Positions 11,352 through 23,661 of a DNA stretch of 64,000 nt are shown piece by piece. The stretch lies in contig OY970235.1 of assembly GCA_963714145.1 (NCBI GenBank), forward strand, positions 1,426,001-1,490,000. The letters are read 5' to 3'. Below the pieces are notes generated by a model, which saw only the letters and a program-made list of their open reading frames with translations, searched no databases and was not told the DNA's origin. Positions within the stretch are counted from its first letter, which is position 1, and the number at the start of each line of letters is the position of its first letter. Source of the DNA: JBBWZH01 sp035544115. Its GTDB lineage: Bacteria > Actinomycetota > Actinomycetes > Mycobacteriales > CADCTP01. A program made the position numbers and the translations under genes.

Positions 11352-11774
11352 GTGGCGGCCCGCAGCAAGGCCCGCAAGCGGGCGCTGGACATCCTGTTCG
11401 AGGCGGACCTGCGCGGGCTCGACGCGGTGACGCTGCTCTCCGAGCGGCTGGCCGGCAGCGGCAGCGAGTCGCCGGTGCCGGCGTACGCGGTCGAGCTGGT
11501 CGAGGGCGTCACCGAGCACCGGGCCCGGATCGACGAGCTGCTGGCCAGCTACGCCGAGGGCTGGACGCTGGACCGGATGCCGGGGGTCGACCGGGCGATC
11601 CTCCGGATCGGCAGCTACGAGCTGCTCTGGTGCCCGGACGTGCCGGACGCGGTGGCCATCGACGAGGCGGTCGAGCTGGCCAAGTCGCTGTCCACGGACG
11701 AGTCGCCGAAGTTCATCAACGGGATCCTCGGCCGCATCCTGCTGGTCAAGCCGCCGGTCGAACCCGCCGGCTGA
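11352..11774 (+). CDS. nusB: Transcription antitermination factor NusB
   Basis: All-helical RNA-binding protein that pairs with S10 (NusE) in rRNA antitermination. 140 residues. Visible family features are the N-terminal ARSKARKRALDILFEADLRG and the C-terminal AIDEAVELAKSLSTDESPKFINGILGRI. The GTG start lies two bases after the efp stop. It is the last gene of the + strand run before convergent bldD. Confidence 0.95.
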   Translation: MAARSKARKRALDILFEADLRGLDAVTLLSERLAGSGSESPVPAYAVELVEGVTEHRARIDELLASYAEGWTLDRMPGVDRAILRIGSYELLWCPDVPDAVAIDEAVELAKSLSTDESPKFINGILGRILLVKPPVEPAG

Positions 11775-12230
11775 CCGGACCCCGGCTGCCCAGACCTCGG
11801 TTTTGCCCGGACCGGCTGCCCGAACCCCGGCTGCCCCGGACCGGCTGCCCGGACCCCGGCTGACCGGACCCGGCGACCCGGCTGCCCGAACCCGGCTGCC
11901 CGTCAGGGCAGCCCGCTCGGGCACACCGGAGCGTGACCCGGCACGGGCGGCAGCGGTCCCGGCCGGCCGGCTCGGCCGGCTTGCTCGGCCAGCCGGCTCG
12001 CTCGGCCAGCCGGCTTGATGGCCAGCCGGCCGGCTCGCTTGCTCGGCCGGCTCGCTTGGCGGCCAGCCCGCTTGATGGCCAGCCGGCTTGACGGCCGGCC
12101 CGGACGTCCACAGCCGGGATCGCCGCGGTCACCCGGCCGGCCAGCGTGCCGTTCAACGAACCGCGCGCACCGCCCGAACGTCGTCGACAGCCGGGCCCGC
12201 GCCGGGCCAGCTGCGGCCCCGGAACGCAGC
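11775..12230. repeat. Non-coding gap with short degenerate GC repeats and one hairpin
   Basis: No convincing gene is present. From 11775 to about 11900 units such as CCGGACCGGCTGCCC recur irregularly. From about 11960 to 12100 units of the type GGCCAGCCGGCTTG/CTCG recur about eight times. A perfect 8-bp hairpin GGCTGCCC-GTCA-GGGCAGCC (11894-11913) could terminate nusB. Short open frames on both strands here are composed only of repeat residues. Confidence 0.7.
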
Positions 12231-12232
12231 AC

Positions 12233-12269
12233 GGGGGCGCGGACCGGGCAATGCCCGGTCCGCGCCCCC
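12233..12269. terminator. Strong bidirectional terminator between nusB and bldD
   Basis: Near-perfect palindrome with 18-base arms (12233-12250 and 12252-12269) around a single A, so the real loop is about CAATG. The arms begin GGGGGCGCGG and end CCGCGCCCCC. It lies between two convergent genes, 11 bases from the bldD stop, as expected for a shared intrinsic terminator lacking a U-tract. Confidence 0.8.
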
Positions 12270-12279
12270 GTAGCGCGTT

Positions 12280-12783
12280 CTAGCGCGGGTTGGCGTCTGG
12301 GTCGACGCCCCGAGCCTCGGGCGCCAGCACGCCCCATTCGATCAGCCGCTCGGTCAACTCACCGGGCGACACGTCGTAGATGATCGCCAGCGAGCGCAGG
12401 TCCTCGGCTCGGATGGAGAGCACCTTGTTGTTGTAGTCGCCGCGCTGGGACTGGATCGCGGCGGCATAGCGGGCGAGCGGCCCGGCCTGGTCGGCCGGCA
12501 GCTGGAACAGCCGCTCGAGGTTGAGCACGATCTTCGTGGCCGGCTCGGAGGTCGAGCTCGGCCTGCCTTCCGGGAGCAGTTCGCTCACCGGCACGCCGTA
12601 GAAATCGGCGAGCTCAGCGAGCTTCTGCACCGTTACGGCCCGGTCGCCGCGCTCATATGAGCCGACGACCACTGCCTTCCACCGACCCCTGGACTTTTTC
12701 TCCACGCCATGAAGCGAGAGGCCCTGCTGCGTGCGGATCGCGCGCAACCGGGCGCCGAGGGCCCTGGCGTAGTCGCTCGTCAT
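12280..12783 (-). CDS. bldD: Developmental repressor BldD, c-di-GMP binding
   Basis: Global regulator of actinomycete development: an N-terminal XRE-type helix-turn-helix (LRAIRTQQGLSLHGVE) and a C-terminal domain dimerised by tetrameric c-di-GMP. From ATG 12783 the protein is 167 residues, the length known for Streptomyces BldD. The c-di-GMP signature RGD plus eight residues plus RxxD is intact (RGDYNNKVLSIRAED). The order efp-nusB-bldD-pyrR is the same as in Streptomyces. BldD proteins repress their own promoter. Only a weak match (7 of 9 fixed positions) to the BldD box TNACNCWGNGTNA is seen, at 12917-12929 upstream, so autoregulation here is inference. Confidence 0.96.
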   Translation of the reverse strand: MTSDYARALGARLRAIRTQQGLSLHGVEKKSRGRWKAVVVGSYERGDRAVTVQKLAELADFYGVPVSELLPEGRPSSTSEPATKIVLNLERLFQLPADQAGPLARYAAAIQSQRGDYNNKVLSIRAEDLRSLAIIYDVSPGELTERLIEWGVLAPEARGVDPDANPR

Positions 12784-13100
12784 TCCCCTGGGCTCCGTTC
12801 CCACCAGTGCGACACCATGCATTACAGGCACCCCCGCGGCTATGACTACGGAGCGTGACCGTAGGGGAGGCGACGCACTGTGGTCAAGCCGAACCGCGGA
12901 AGATCGCACCGAGTCGTTACCCCGAGTGCCCTAACGGGTGGCCACTAAGGGGTAGAAGATCACCCGAATGGAGCAGTGAAACAGCCCGAGACTTTCGGCC
13001 TGTGACCACGCTCCGCCGGGCCGGGTTCTCGGCGCGCCGGACCAGGCTGCTGCCTGGGCCGGCCGGGTGTCGCTGTTACCGTGGCCCCGGCAGCAAGCCG
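12784..13100. promoter_or_regulatory. Divergent bldD-pyrR control region
   Basis: This 317-base gap between divergent genes has no convincing coding potential. It should contain the bldD promoter (minus strand) and the pyr operon promoter. On the + strand TACCGT at 13077-13082 is a plausible -10 that would start transcription near 13089, just before the PyrR-binding leader. No confident -35 is seen for either direction. Confidence 0.5.
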
Positions 13101-13147
13101 AGACATCCTTTAACGACCCGTCCGGTGAGGCGGGGAAGGAGTCCGAG
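13101..13147 (+). ncRNA. PyrR-binding RNA leader sequestering the pyrR ribosome binding site
   Basis: The leader folds as one hairpin. TCCTT (13106-13110) pairs with the Shine-Dalgarno AAGGA (13136-13140); inside it CCCG-T-CC (13117-13123) pairs with GGCGG(G), leaving a bulged T and a GGTGA-type loop. Actinobacterial pyr operons are known to carry this type of PyrR site, where UMP-bound PyrR stabilises the stem and blocks translation. Its position immediately before pyrR supports that role. The exact loop contacts are inferred. Confidence 0.75.
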
Positions 13148-13158
13148 TTGTCCAACGA

Positions 13159-13806
13159 GTGTCCACAGTGATGGGTGCGGTCGCTTCGAATGCACCGCAA
13201 CCCCCCGATTCCGGGCGCATCCTGCTCGCCGCGGCCGATGTCGGCCGGATCGTCGACCGCATCGCCCACCAGATCCTGGAGAAGACCGGCGGTGCCGGTC
13301 GGGTGGTGCTGCTCGGCATCCCGACCCGGGGCGAGCCGCTGGCCCGGCGGCTGGCCGCCCGCATCCACACCTTCGAAGGTGTCGATGTTCCGGTAGGTGT
13401 GTTGGACATCACTCTTTACCGGGACGATCTACGGCTGCGCGGGGTCCGTCCGCTGGCCGCCACCCAGGAGCCGGTCGGCGGGGTCGACGGCAAGATCGTG
13501 ATCCTGATCGACGACGTGCTGTTCTCCGGCCGGACCGTGCGGGCCGCCCTCGACGCGCTGCGCGACCTCGGCCGGCCGCGCGCCGTCCAGTTGGCCGTGC
13601 TGGTCGACCGGGGCCACCGCGAGCTGCCGATCCGGGCCGACTACGTCGGCAAGAACGTGCCCACCTCGCGGGACGAGACCGTGCACGTCCGACTGGCCGA
13701 AGTGGACGGTGCGGACGCGGTGGTGCTGGACGCCGCCGGCGGCCCGGCCGGAACCCCCGCCACCGCGGCCGGAACCCCCACCAGCGCGGAAGGAGCCAAC
13801 CGGTGA
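13159..13806 (+). CDS. pyrR: Pyr operon regulator / uracil phosphoribosyltransferase PyrR
   Basis: Senses UMP/PRPP and binds the pyr mRNA leader; also has a PRTase fold with weak UPRTase activity. The PRPP loop is IVILIDDVLFSGRTVRAALDAL, and DITLYRDDL precedes it. The protein is 215 residues from GTG 13159, but ATG 13171 is an equally good start: the 7-codon frame TTG 13148 to TGA 13171 after the Shine-Dalgarno ends in TGATG with that ATG. The C-terminus carries a Gly/Thr/Ala-rich tail of about 25 residues not found in typical PyrR. The stop overlaps pyrB (GTGA). Confidence 0.93.
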   Translation: MSTVMGAVASNAPQPPDSGRILLAAADVGRIVDRIAHQILEKTGGAGRVVLLGIPTRGEPLARRLAARIHTFEGVDVPVGVLDITLYRDDLRLRGVRPLAATQEPVGGVDGKIVILIDDVLFSGRTVRAALDALRDLGRPRAVQLAVLVDRGHRELPIRADYVGKNVPTSRDETVHVRLAEVDGADAVVLDAAGGPAGTPATAAGTPTSAEGANR

Positions 13807-14735
13807 AGCACCTGCTCTCGGCCGCCGACCTGGACCGCGATACCGCACTCGAGGTGCTGGACACCGCCGAGCAGTTGGACAAGGCGCTGGTCGGCCGCGA
13901 GGTGAAGAAGCTGCCGACGCTGCGCGGCCGCACCGTGGTGAACCTGTTCTTCGAGGACTCCACCCGGACCCGGACCTCGTTCGAGCTGGCCGCCAAGCGG
14001 CTGTCCGCGGACGTGGTGAACTTCTCCGCCAAGGGCTCGTCCGTCTCAAAGGGAGAGTCGCTCAAGGACACCGCGCTGACCCTGGAGGCGATGGGGGCGG
14101 ACGCGGTGGTGGTCCGGCACCCGGCGTCCGGGGCGCCGCAGCGGCTGGCGCACTGGGTGCGCGGCAGCGTGCTGAACGCCGGCGACGGCACCCACGAGCA
14201 CCCGACCCAGGCGCTGCTGGACGCGTTCACCATGCGCCGCCGGCTCGGCCGCCTGGACGGCCTGCGGGTGACGATCGTGGGCGACGTGCTGCACAGCCGG
14301 GTGGCCCGGTCGAACGTGCTGCTGCTGCACACGCTCGGCGCCGAGGTGACGCTGGTCGCGCCGCCGACGCTGCTGCCGGTCGGGGTCGAGTCCTGGCCGG
14401 CCACCGTCTCGTACGAGCTGGACGGGGCGCTGGGCAAGGCGGACGCGGTGATGATGCTGCGGGTGCAGCGGGAGCGGATGGCCGCCTCGTACTTCCCGTC
14501 CGCCCGCGAGTACAGCCGCCGCTACGGGCTGGACCGGACCCGGGTGGCGCTGCTGCCCGAACACGCGATCGTGATGCACCCGGGCCCGATGAACCGCGGC
14601 ATGGAGGTCGCCGCGGAGGTGGCCGACGACCCGCGCCGGTCCACGATCGTGGAGCAGGTGACGAACGGGGTGAGCGTCCGGATGGCCGTGCTCTACCTGC
14701 TGCTCGGCGGCGTCTCCCCACGGGAGGCGTCATGA
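13803..14735 (+). CDS. pyrB: Aspartate carbamoyltransferase catalytic chain
   Basis: Condenses carbamoyl phosphate with aspartate, the committed step of pyrimidine synthesis. 310 residues. Carbamoyl-phosphate motif FFEDSTRTRTSFE, then HPTQALLDAF, and the C-terminal MHPGPMNRG are intact. No pyrI-type regulatory chain is present in the operon, as usual for actinobacteria. GTG start overlaps pyrR and the TGA overlaps pyrC (ATGA), so the operon is translationally coupled from the PyrR leader. Confidence 0.97.
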   Translation: MKHLLSAADLDRDTALEVLDTAEQLDKALVGREVKKLPTLRGRTVVNLFFEDSTRTRTSFELAAKRLSADVVNFSAKGSSVSKGESLKDTALTLEAMGADAVVVRHPASGAPQRLAHWVRGSVLNAGDGTHEHPTQALLDAFTMRRRLGRLDGLRVTIVGDVLHSRVARSNVLLLHTLGAEVTLVAPPTLLPVGVESWPATVSYELDGALGKADAVMMLRVQRERMAASYFPSAREYSRRYGLDRTRVALLPEHAIVMHPGPMNRGMEVAAEVADDPRRSTIVEQVTNGVSVRMAVLYLLLGGVSPREAS

Positions 14736-16027
14736 CCACCCCCTGGCTGATCAAGGGCGCCCGGCCGTACGGGGAGGACCCGGTCGACCTGCTGCTGAAG
14801 GACGGGGTGATCGCCGAGATCGGGCCGAAGCTGACCGCGCCACGCGGCGCGCAGCGGCTGGACGCGGACGGCCTGATCGCGTTGCCGGGCCTGGTGGACC
14901 TGCACACGCACCTGCGGGAGCCGGGGCGGGAAGATGCCGAGACGGTCGAGACCGGCTCGCGTGCGGCCGCGCTGGGTGGCTTTACGGCCGTGCACGCGAT
15001 GGCCAACACCGAGCCGGTGGCCGACACCGCCGGCGTGGTCGAGCAGGTCTGGCGGCTGGGCCGGGAGGCCGGGCTGGTGGACGTCCGGCCGGTCGGCGCG
15101 GTCACCGTCGGGCTGGCCGGCCGGCAGTTGGCCGAACTGGGCGCGATGGCCGACTCGGCGGCCCGGGTCCGGGTGTTCTCCGACGACGGCTTCCCGGTCT
15201 CCGACGCCGCGCTGATGCGGCGCGCGCTGGAGTACGTGAAGGCGTTCGACGGGGTGGTCGCGCAGCACGCCGAGGAGCTCCGGCTGACCGAGGGCGCGCA
15301 ACTGAACGAGGGCGTGGTCGCCGCCCGGCTGGGGCTGGCCGGCTGGCCGGCCGCGGCCGAGGAGGCGATGGTCGCCCGGGACGCGCTGCTGGCCGGCCAT
15401 GTCGGCTCCCGGCTGCACGTCTGCCACGTCTCCACCGCCGGCTCGGTGGAGATCCTGCGCTGGGTCAAGGCGAAGGGCTGGCGGGTCACCGCCGAGGTCA
15501 CCCCGCACCACCTGCTGCTCACCGACGAGCTGGCCACCGGCTACGACCCGATCTTCAAGGTGAACCCGCCGCTGCGCACCGCCGAGGACGTGGCGGCGCT
15601 GCGCCAGGGGCTGGCCGACGGGGTGATCGACGCGGTCGCCACCGACCACGCGCCGCACGCCGTGGAGGACAAGGAGACCGAGTGGGCCGCGGCCCGGCCG
15701 GGCATGCTCGGCCTGGAGACCGCACTGTCCGTTGTGGTCGCCACGATGGTCGACAGTGGACGGTTCGGCTGGCGCGAGCTGGCCGACCGGATGAGCGCCG
15801 CGCCGGCCGCCATCGGCGGCCTGCGCGGGCACGGCCGGGAGCTGGCCGAGGGCGTCCCGGCGCACCTGACCCTCCTCGACCCGGCCGCCCGCTGGACGGT
15901 GGACCCGGCGAGCCTGGCCAGCCGCAGCCGGAACACCCCGTACGCCGGCCGGCAGTTGCCGGCCCGGGTGGTCGCCACCTTCCTGCGCGGCAACCCGACC
16001 GTGCTGGACGGGAAGGCGCTGCTATGA
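14732..16027 (+). CDS. pyrC: Dihydroorotase
   Basis: Zinc amidohydrolase that closes carbamoyl-aspartate to dihydroorotate. 431 residues, class I type. Metal-binding HTHLREPG in the N-terminal third, conserved CHVSTAGS and TAEVTPHHLLLTDE, then KVNPPLRT and the metal Asp in ATDHAPHA. ATG start and TGA stop overlap pyrB and carA respectively by four bases. Confidence 0.97.
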   Translation: MTTPWLIKGARPYGEDPVDLLLKDGVIAEIGPKLTAPRGAQRLDADGLIALPGLVDLHTHLREPGREDAETVETGSRAAALGGFTAVHAMANTEPVADTAGVVEQVWRLGREAGLVDVRPVGAVTVGLAGRQLAELGAMADSAARVRVFSDDGFPVSDAALMRRALEYVKAFDGVVAQHAEELRLTEGAQLNEGVVAARLGLAGWPAAAEEAMVARDALLAGHVGSRLHVCHVSTAGSVEILRWVKAKGWRVTAEVTPHHLLLTDELATGYDPIFKVNPPLRTAEDVAALRQGLADGVIDAVATDHAPHAVEDKETEWAAARPGMLGLETALSVVVATMVDSGRFGWRELADRMSAAPAAIGGLRGHGRELAEGVPAHLTLLDPAARWTVDPASLASRSRNTPYAGRQLPARVVATFLRGNPTVLDGKALL

Positions 16028-17159
16028 GTGAGCGGGCACCGGGTGCCGTGCTGGTGCTGGAGGACGGGCGGGCGTTCCACGGCGAGGCGTACGGCGCGGT
16101 GGGGGAGGCGTACGGCGAGGCGGTGTTCGCCACCGGGATGACCGGGTACCAGGAAACGCTGACCGACCCGTCCTACCACCGGCAGATCGTCGTGCAGACG
16201 GCGCCGCACATCGGCAACACCGGCGTCAACGCCGAGGACGCCGAGTCCGACCGGATCTGGGTGGCCGGCTACGTGGTCCGCGACCCGGCCCGGCGCGCCT
16301 CGTCCTGGCGCTCGCAGCGCGGGCTGGCCGAGGAGCTGGCGGCGCAGGGCATCGTCGGCATCGCCGGGCTGGACACCCGGGCGCTCACCCGGCACCTGCG
16401 CGAGCGCGGCGCCATGCGCGCCGTGGTGTCCAGTGTGGACGGTGACGTGACCGCGCTGACCGAGCGGGTGCTGGCCAGCCCCAGCATGGTCGGCGCCGAC
16501 CTGGCCGGCGAGGTGACCACCCGGCACCCGTACGTCTGCAAGCCGTCCGGCGCCGCGACCACCCGGTACCGGGTGGTCGCGCTGGATCTGGGCATCAAGC
16601 GGATGACCCCGGTACGGATGGCCGAGCGCGGCATCGAGGTGCACGTGCTGCCGGCGACGTCCACTGTGGACGAGCTGCTCGCGGTCGACCCGGACGGCGT
16701 GTTCGTCAGCAACGGCCCCGGCGACCCGGCCACCGCCGAACACGCGGTCGGCCTGGTGCGGGCGATGCTGGCCGAGCGCCGGCCGCTGTTCGGCATCTGC
16801 TTCGGCAACCAGGTGCTCGGCCGGGCGCTTGGCTTCGGCACCTACAAGCTGCGCTACGGCCACCGCGGCATCAACCAGCCGGTGCGGGACAACGCCACCG
16901 GCCAGGTCGAGGTGACCGCGCACAACCACGGCTTCGCCGTGGACGCGCCCACCGACGCCCCGACCGAGACCAGCTACGGGCGGGTCGAGGTCAGCCACGT
17001 GAACCTGAACGACGGCGTGGTGGAAGGGCTGCGCTGCCTGGACCTGCCCGCGTTCGGGGTGCAGTACCACCCGGAGGCGGCGGCCGGCCCGCACGACGCC
17101 GGCTACCTGTTCGACCGGTTCGTCGAGCTGATGACCGGCTCGCCGGCCGGGGTGGCGTA

Positions 17160-17160
<1 letters not shown>
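16024..17160 (+). CDS. carA: Carbamoyl-phosphate synthase small (glutaminase) subunit
   Basis: Class I glutamine amidotransferase subunit that delivers ammonia to CarB. 378 residues: the N-terminal CPSase domain starts VLVLEDGRAFHGEAYG, and the C-terminal GATase domain carries the nucleophile Cys in FGICFGNQVLG and the His/Glu pair in QYHPEAAAG. NHGFAV is also conserved. It overlaps pyrC by ATGA and carB by one base (TAGTG). Confidence 0.97.
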
Positions 17161-20484
<3,324 letters not shown>

Positions 20485-20499
20485 CGGGGGAGGGTCGCG

Positions 20500-21357
20500 A
20501 TGGCGCCGGTGCAGGTGCGCGGTGAGGTACTGGCCCGGCGCCGGGTCGGCGCATACCACCAGCTGGAGATCGCCGCGCCGGGCGTGGCCGACTCGGCCCG
20601 GCCGGGCCAGTTCGTCGCGGTCACCGTCGGCGGGCCGGCCAGCAGCATGCTGCTGCGCCGGGCGTTCGCGATCTACCGGTCCACCCCGGTCGGCGCCTAT
20701 TCCGGCACCGTGACGGTCGTGGTCGGCGTGCAGGGCCGCGGCACCGAGTGGCTGGCCGGGCTGCGCCAGGGCGACCAGCTGGACGTGGTCGGTCCACTCG
20801 GGACGCCGTTCCGGCTGCCGGCCGCTCCGGCCGGCTGCGTGCTGGTCGGCGGCGGCTACGGCTCGGCCGCGCTGTTCGGGCTGGCCGACGCGCTGACCGC
20901 CCGGGACTGCCGGGTCGACTTCGTGCTCGGCGCCGGCACCGCCGACCGGCTGTTCGGCGAGCTGGAGGCCAAGCGGGCGGCCGCCTCGGTCACGGTCACC
21001 ACCGACGACGGCTCGGCCGGCACCGCCGGCCGGGTCACCGACGCGCTGCCCGAGGTGCTGGACAGGACCGCCGCGCTCTGGGTGTACGCGTGCGGGCCGA
21101 TGCCGATGCTGCGCGCGGTCGGCACCGTGGCGGCCTCCCGCGGGCTGCCCTGCCAGGTGGCCGTGGAGGAGTCGATGGCCTGCGGGATCGGCGTCTGCAT
21201 GACCTGCGTGCTGCCGATAGTGGGGGACGACGGGGTGACCCGGATGTCGCGGTCCTGTGTGGACGGTCCGGTGTTCCGGGCCGACCAGGTGCGCTGGGCG
21301 GACGTCGGCACGGTGCCGGCGGACGCTCTGGGGGCGCCGGTGGGAGGGGTGGCCTGA
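20500..21357 (+). CDS. pyrK: Dihydroorotate dehydrogenase electron transfer subunit
   Basis: FAD/2Fe-2S subunit that passes electrons from class 1B dihydroorotate dehydrogenase to NAD. 285 residues: ferredoxin-reductase-like FAD domain (LRRAFAIYR), NAD-binding GGGYGSAALFGLADAL, and a C-terminal iron-sulfur site with four Cys in CGIGVCMTC and SRSCVDG. ATG 20500 is 15 bases after carB, preceded by GGGGGAGGG. Its partner pyrD follows two bases later. Confidence 0.93.
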   Translation: MAPVQVRGEVLARRRVGAYHQLEIAAPGVADSARPGQFVAVTVGGPASSMLLRRAFAIYRSTPVGAYSGTVTVVVGVQGRGTEWLAGLRQGDQLDVVGPLGTPFRLPAAPAGCVLVGGGYGSAALFGLADALTARDCRVDFVLGAGTADRLFGELEAKRAAASVTVTTDDGSAGTAGRVTDALPEVLDRTAALWVYACGPMPMLRAVGTVAASRGLPCQVAVEESMACGIGVCMTCVLPIVGDDGVTRMSRSCVDGPVFRADQVRWADVGTVPADALGAPVGGVA

Positions 21358-21359
21358 CA

Positions 21360-22418
21360 ATGTCCATTGTGGACAGACCGGTGGACATTCCAGCGGGCAG
21401 GCCGGTGCCGCGGGTGGCGCCGGCCGACCTGCGGACGTCGCTCGGCGCGGTGCAGCTGCCGAACCCGGTGCTGACCGCGTCCGGCTGTGCGGCCGCCGGG
21501 CGGGAGCTGGCGCCGTTCTTCGACCCGGCCGAGCTGGGTGCGGTGACCACGAAGTCGGTGCAGCTGCTGCCGCGGTCCGGCCGGGCCACGCCACGGATGG
21601 CCGAGACCGCCAGCGGCATGCTGAACTCGATCGGCCTGCAGGGCCCGGGCATCGAGGCGTTCTGCGAGCACGACCTGCCCTGGCTGGCCGAACGCGGCGC
21701 CCGGGCCGTGGTCAGCATCGCCGGCAGCACCGTGGACGACTACGCCGAGCTGGCCGGCCGGCTGCGCGGCGCGGCCGGGGTGGCCGCCGTCGAGGTGAAC
21801 ATCTCCTGCCCGAACGTCGAGGACCGCGGCCAGGTGTTCGCCTGCGACCCGGCCGCCGCGGCCCGGGTGGTCGCCGCGGTCCGCCGGGAGAGCTCGCCGC
21901 TGGTGCCGGTGTTCGCCAAGCTCTCCCCGGACGTCACCGACATCGTCACGATCGCCCGGTCCTGCGTGGACGCCGGCGCGGACGGGCTGTCGCTGGTGAA
22001 CACACTGCTCGGGCTGGTGATCGACCCGGACACCCAGCGGCCGGTGCTGGCCGGCCGGACCGGTGGCCTGTCCGGCCCGGCGATCCGCCCGGTCGCGGTG
22101 CGGTGCGTCTGGCAGGTGCACGCCGCCCTGCCGGAGGTTCCGATCATCGGCATGGGCGGCATCATGACCGGCCTGGACGCGCTGCAGTTCGTGCTGGCCG
22201 GGGCGTCCGCGGTGGCGGTCGGCACGGCGATCTTCCACGACCCGAAGGCGCCGGTCCGGATCCTGGCCGAGCTGCGGGACGCGCTGACCGACCGCGGGTT
22301 CCGCCGGCTGGCCGACGCGGTCGGCTACGCGCACCGGCCGCCCGGCGACGCCGACGAGCACCGCCCCCGCCCGGCCACCGATCCCCGCCCGGCGCACCGA
22401 CTGCTGTCCGTCGACTGA
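21360..22418 (+). CDS. pyrD: Dihydroorotate dehydrogenase, class 1B catalytic subunit
   Basis: Oxidises dihydroorotate to orotate with FMN. 352 residues; after about 35 N-terminal residues the barrel starts LPNPVLTASGCAAAG. The active-site base is the Cys in VNISCPNVEDRG, which marks class 1 enzymes, and the adjacent pyrK marks type 1B. GMGGIMTGLDALQFVLAGASAVAVGTA is the FMN phosphate region. The C-terminal 25 residues are a Pro/Arg/His-rich tail. ATG 21360 lies two bases after pyrK. Confidence 0.95.
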   Translation: MSIVDRPVDIPAGRPVPRVAPADLRTSLGAVQLPNPVLTASGCAAAGRELAPFFDPAELGAVTTKSVQLLPRSGRATPRMAETASGMLNSIGLQGPGIEAFCEHDLPWLAERGARAVVSIAGSTVDDYAELAGRLRGAAGVAAVEVNISCPNVEDRGQVFACDPAAAARVVAAVRRESSPLVPVFAKLSPDVTDIVTIARSCVDAGADGLSLVNTLLGLVIDPDTQRPVLAGRTGGLSGPAIRPVAVRCVWQVHAALPEVPIIGMGGIMTGLDALQFVLAGASAVAVGTAIFHDPKAPVRILAELRDALTDRGFRRLADAVGYAHRPPGDADEHRPRPATDPRPAHRLLSVD

Positions 22419-22593
22419 GCCGGCCGATGACCGAGGTGTGCCGTTTCCAGCACTGCCGGCCGGCTGGCGGTCAGCCGGCCCCGGGCCGGAGCGCCGGCGT
22501 GACCGGCGGCCGGCCGGACCGGTCCGGGTGGCGCCGGCCGGGCGGCCGGACCGCGGCCACCGGCGGGGCCATCGGCGGGGCCGGAGGCCGGCC

Positions 22594-23661
22594 GTGACCG
22601 AGGCGTTCGGGGCCCGGCTGGGGGCGGCCGTCGCCGCCCGCGGGCCGCTCTGCGTCGGCATCGACCCGCACGCCGCGCTGCTGCGGGACTGGGGCCTGCC
22701 GGACGATCCCGGCGGCCTGGAGCGGTTCGCCCGGACCGCGGTCGAGGCGATCGCCGGCGAGGTGGCCGTGGTCAAGCCGCAGTCGGCGTTCTTCGAGCGG
22801 ATGGGCAGCCGCGGCGTGGCCGTGCTGGAGCGGGTGCTGGCCGACATCCGGGCCGCCGGCGCGCTGGCCCTGCTGGACGTGAAGCGCGGCGACATCGGCA
22901 GCACGATGGCCGCGTACGCCGACGCCTACCTGGACCCGGCCAGCCCGCTGGCCGCCGACGCGATCACCGCCAGCCCGTACCTCGGCCTCGGCTCGCTGGC
23001 GCCGCTGTTCGAGACGGCCCGGGCGGCCGGCGCGGGCGTGTTCGTGCTGGCGCTCACCTCCAACCCGGAGGGCGCGGCCGTGCAGCAGGCTGTCGGTCCG
23101 GCCGGCCGGACCGTCGCGGCCGACCTGCTGGCCGGTATCGGGGCGCTGAACCGCGCCGAACTCGCCGCCGGACCGGCGGTCGGACCGGCCGGTGACCCGG
23201 CGGTCGGGCCGGCCGGTGACCCGGCCGCCGGCCGGACCGCCGCAGCGGTGTCCGGCCGGACCGCGGCGGCCGATACCGGGGCACGGTCGGCCGGGCCGGC
23301 GAGCGGTGCCGCCGCGCCCGGCCCGGCGGGCGCCGGGGGAGCGGCCGGCGTGGCCGCTGGCGGGCCTGAGCGGGCCGCTGAGCCGTCGCTGGGCTCGGTC
23401 GGGGTGGTGATCGGCGCCACCCTGGTCAGCGGGCCGGATCCGGCCGATCTGGCCGCGCTGCGCGGCCCGATCCTGGCGCCCGGGCTGGGCGCCCAGGGCG
23501 GCACCGTGGCGGACCTGATCCGGCTGTTCGGGCCGGCGCTGCCGGCGGTGCTCCCGTCGGTCTCCCGGGAGGTGCTGTCGCACGGCCCGGACCGTGCCGG
23601 CCTCCGTAACGCGGTGCGCCGGCTGACCGGCTCGCTGGCCCAGTTGGCGGCGTTCCGGTGA
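22594..23661 (+). CDS. pyrF: Orotidine-5'-phosphate decarboxylase with low-complexity insert
   Basis: Decarboxylates OMP to UMP, ending the operon. Type 2 (long) form: substrate loop CVGIDPHAALL, then the catalytic Lys/Asp cluster LLDVKRGDIGSTM. The C-terminal half resumes with SLGSVGVVIGATLV and ILAPGLGAQGG. Between them (about bases 23160-23390, residues 189-266) is a roughly 75-residue Ala/Gly/Pro insert with repeated GPAGDPAVGPAGDPA, absent from usual homologues of about 275-285 residues. GTG 22594 has GGAGG 5-6 bases upstream. The 175 bases between pyrD and this start hold no convincing gene. Confidence 0.93.
   Translation: MTEAFGARLGAAVAARGPLCVGIDPHAALLRDWGLPDDPGGLERFARTAVEAIAGEVAVVKPQSAFFERMGSRGVAVLERVLADIRAAGALALLDVKRGDIGSTMAAYADAYLDPASPLAADAITASPYLGLGSLAPLFETARAAGAGVFVLALTSNPEGAAVQQAVGPAGRTVAADLLAGIGALNRAELAAGPAVGPAGDPAVGPAGDPAAGRTAAAVSGRTAAADTGARSAGPASGAAAPGPAGAGGAAGVAAGGPERAAEPSLGSVGVVIGATLVSGPDPADLAALRGPILAPGLGAQGGTVADLIRLFGPALPAVLPSVSREVLSHGPDRAGLRNAVRRLTGSLAQLAAFR

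Noticed and set aside
12917..12929. BldD box in the bldD upstream region
   Set aside because: Only 7 of 9 fixed positions match TNACNCWGNGTNA, too weak to annotate as a site.
22426..22597. 56-codon frame before pyrF ending in a GTGA overlap
   Set aside because: Gly/Arg/Pro-rich throughout, no ribosome binding site and no recognisable motif; pyrF has its own GGAGG site.
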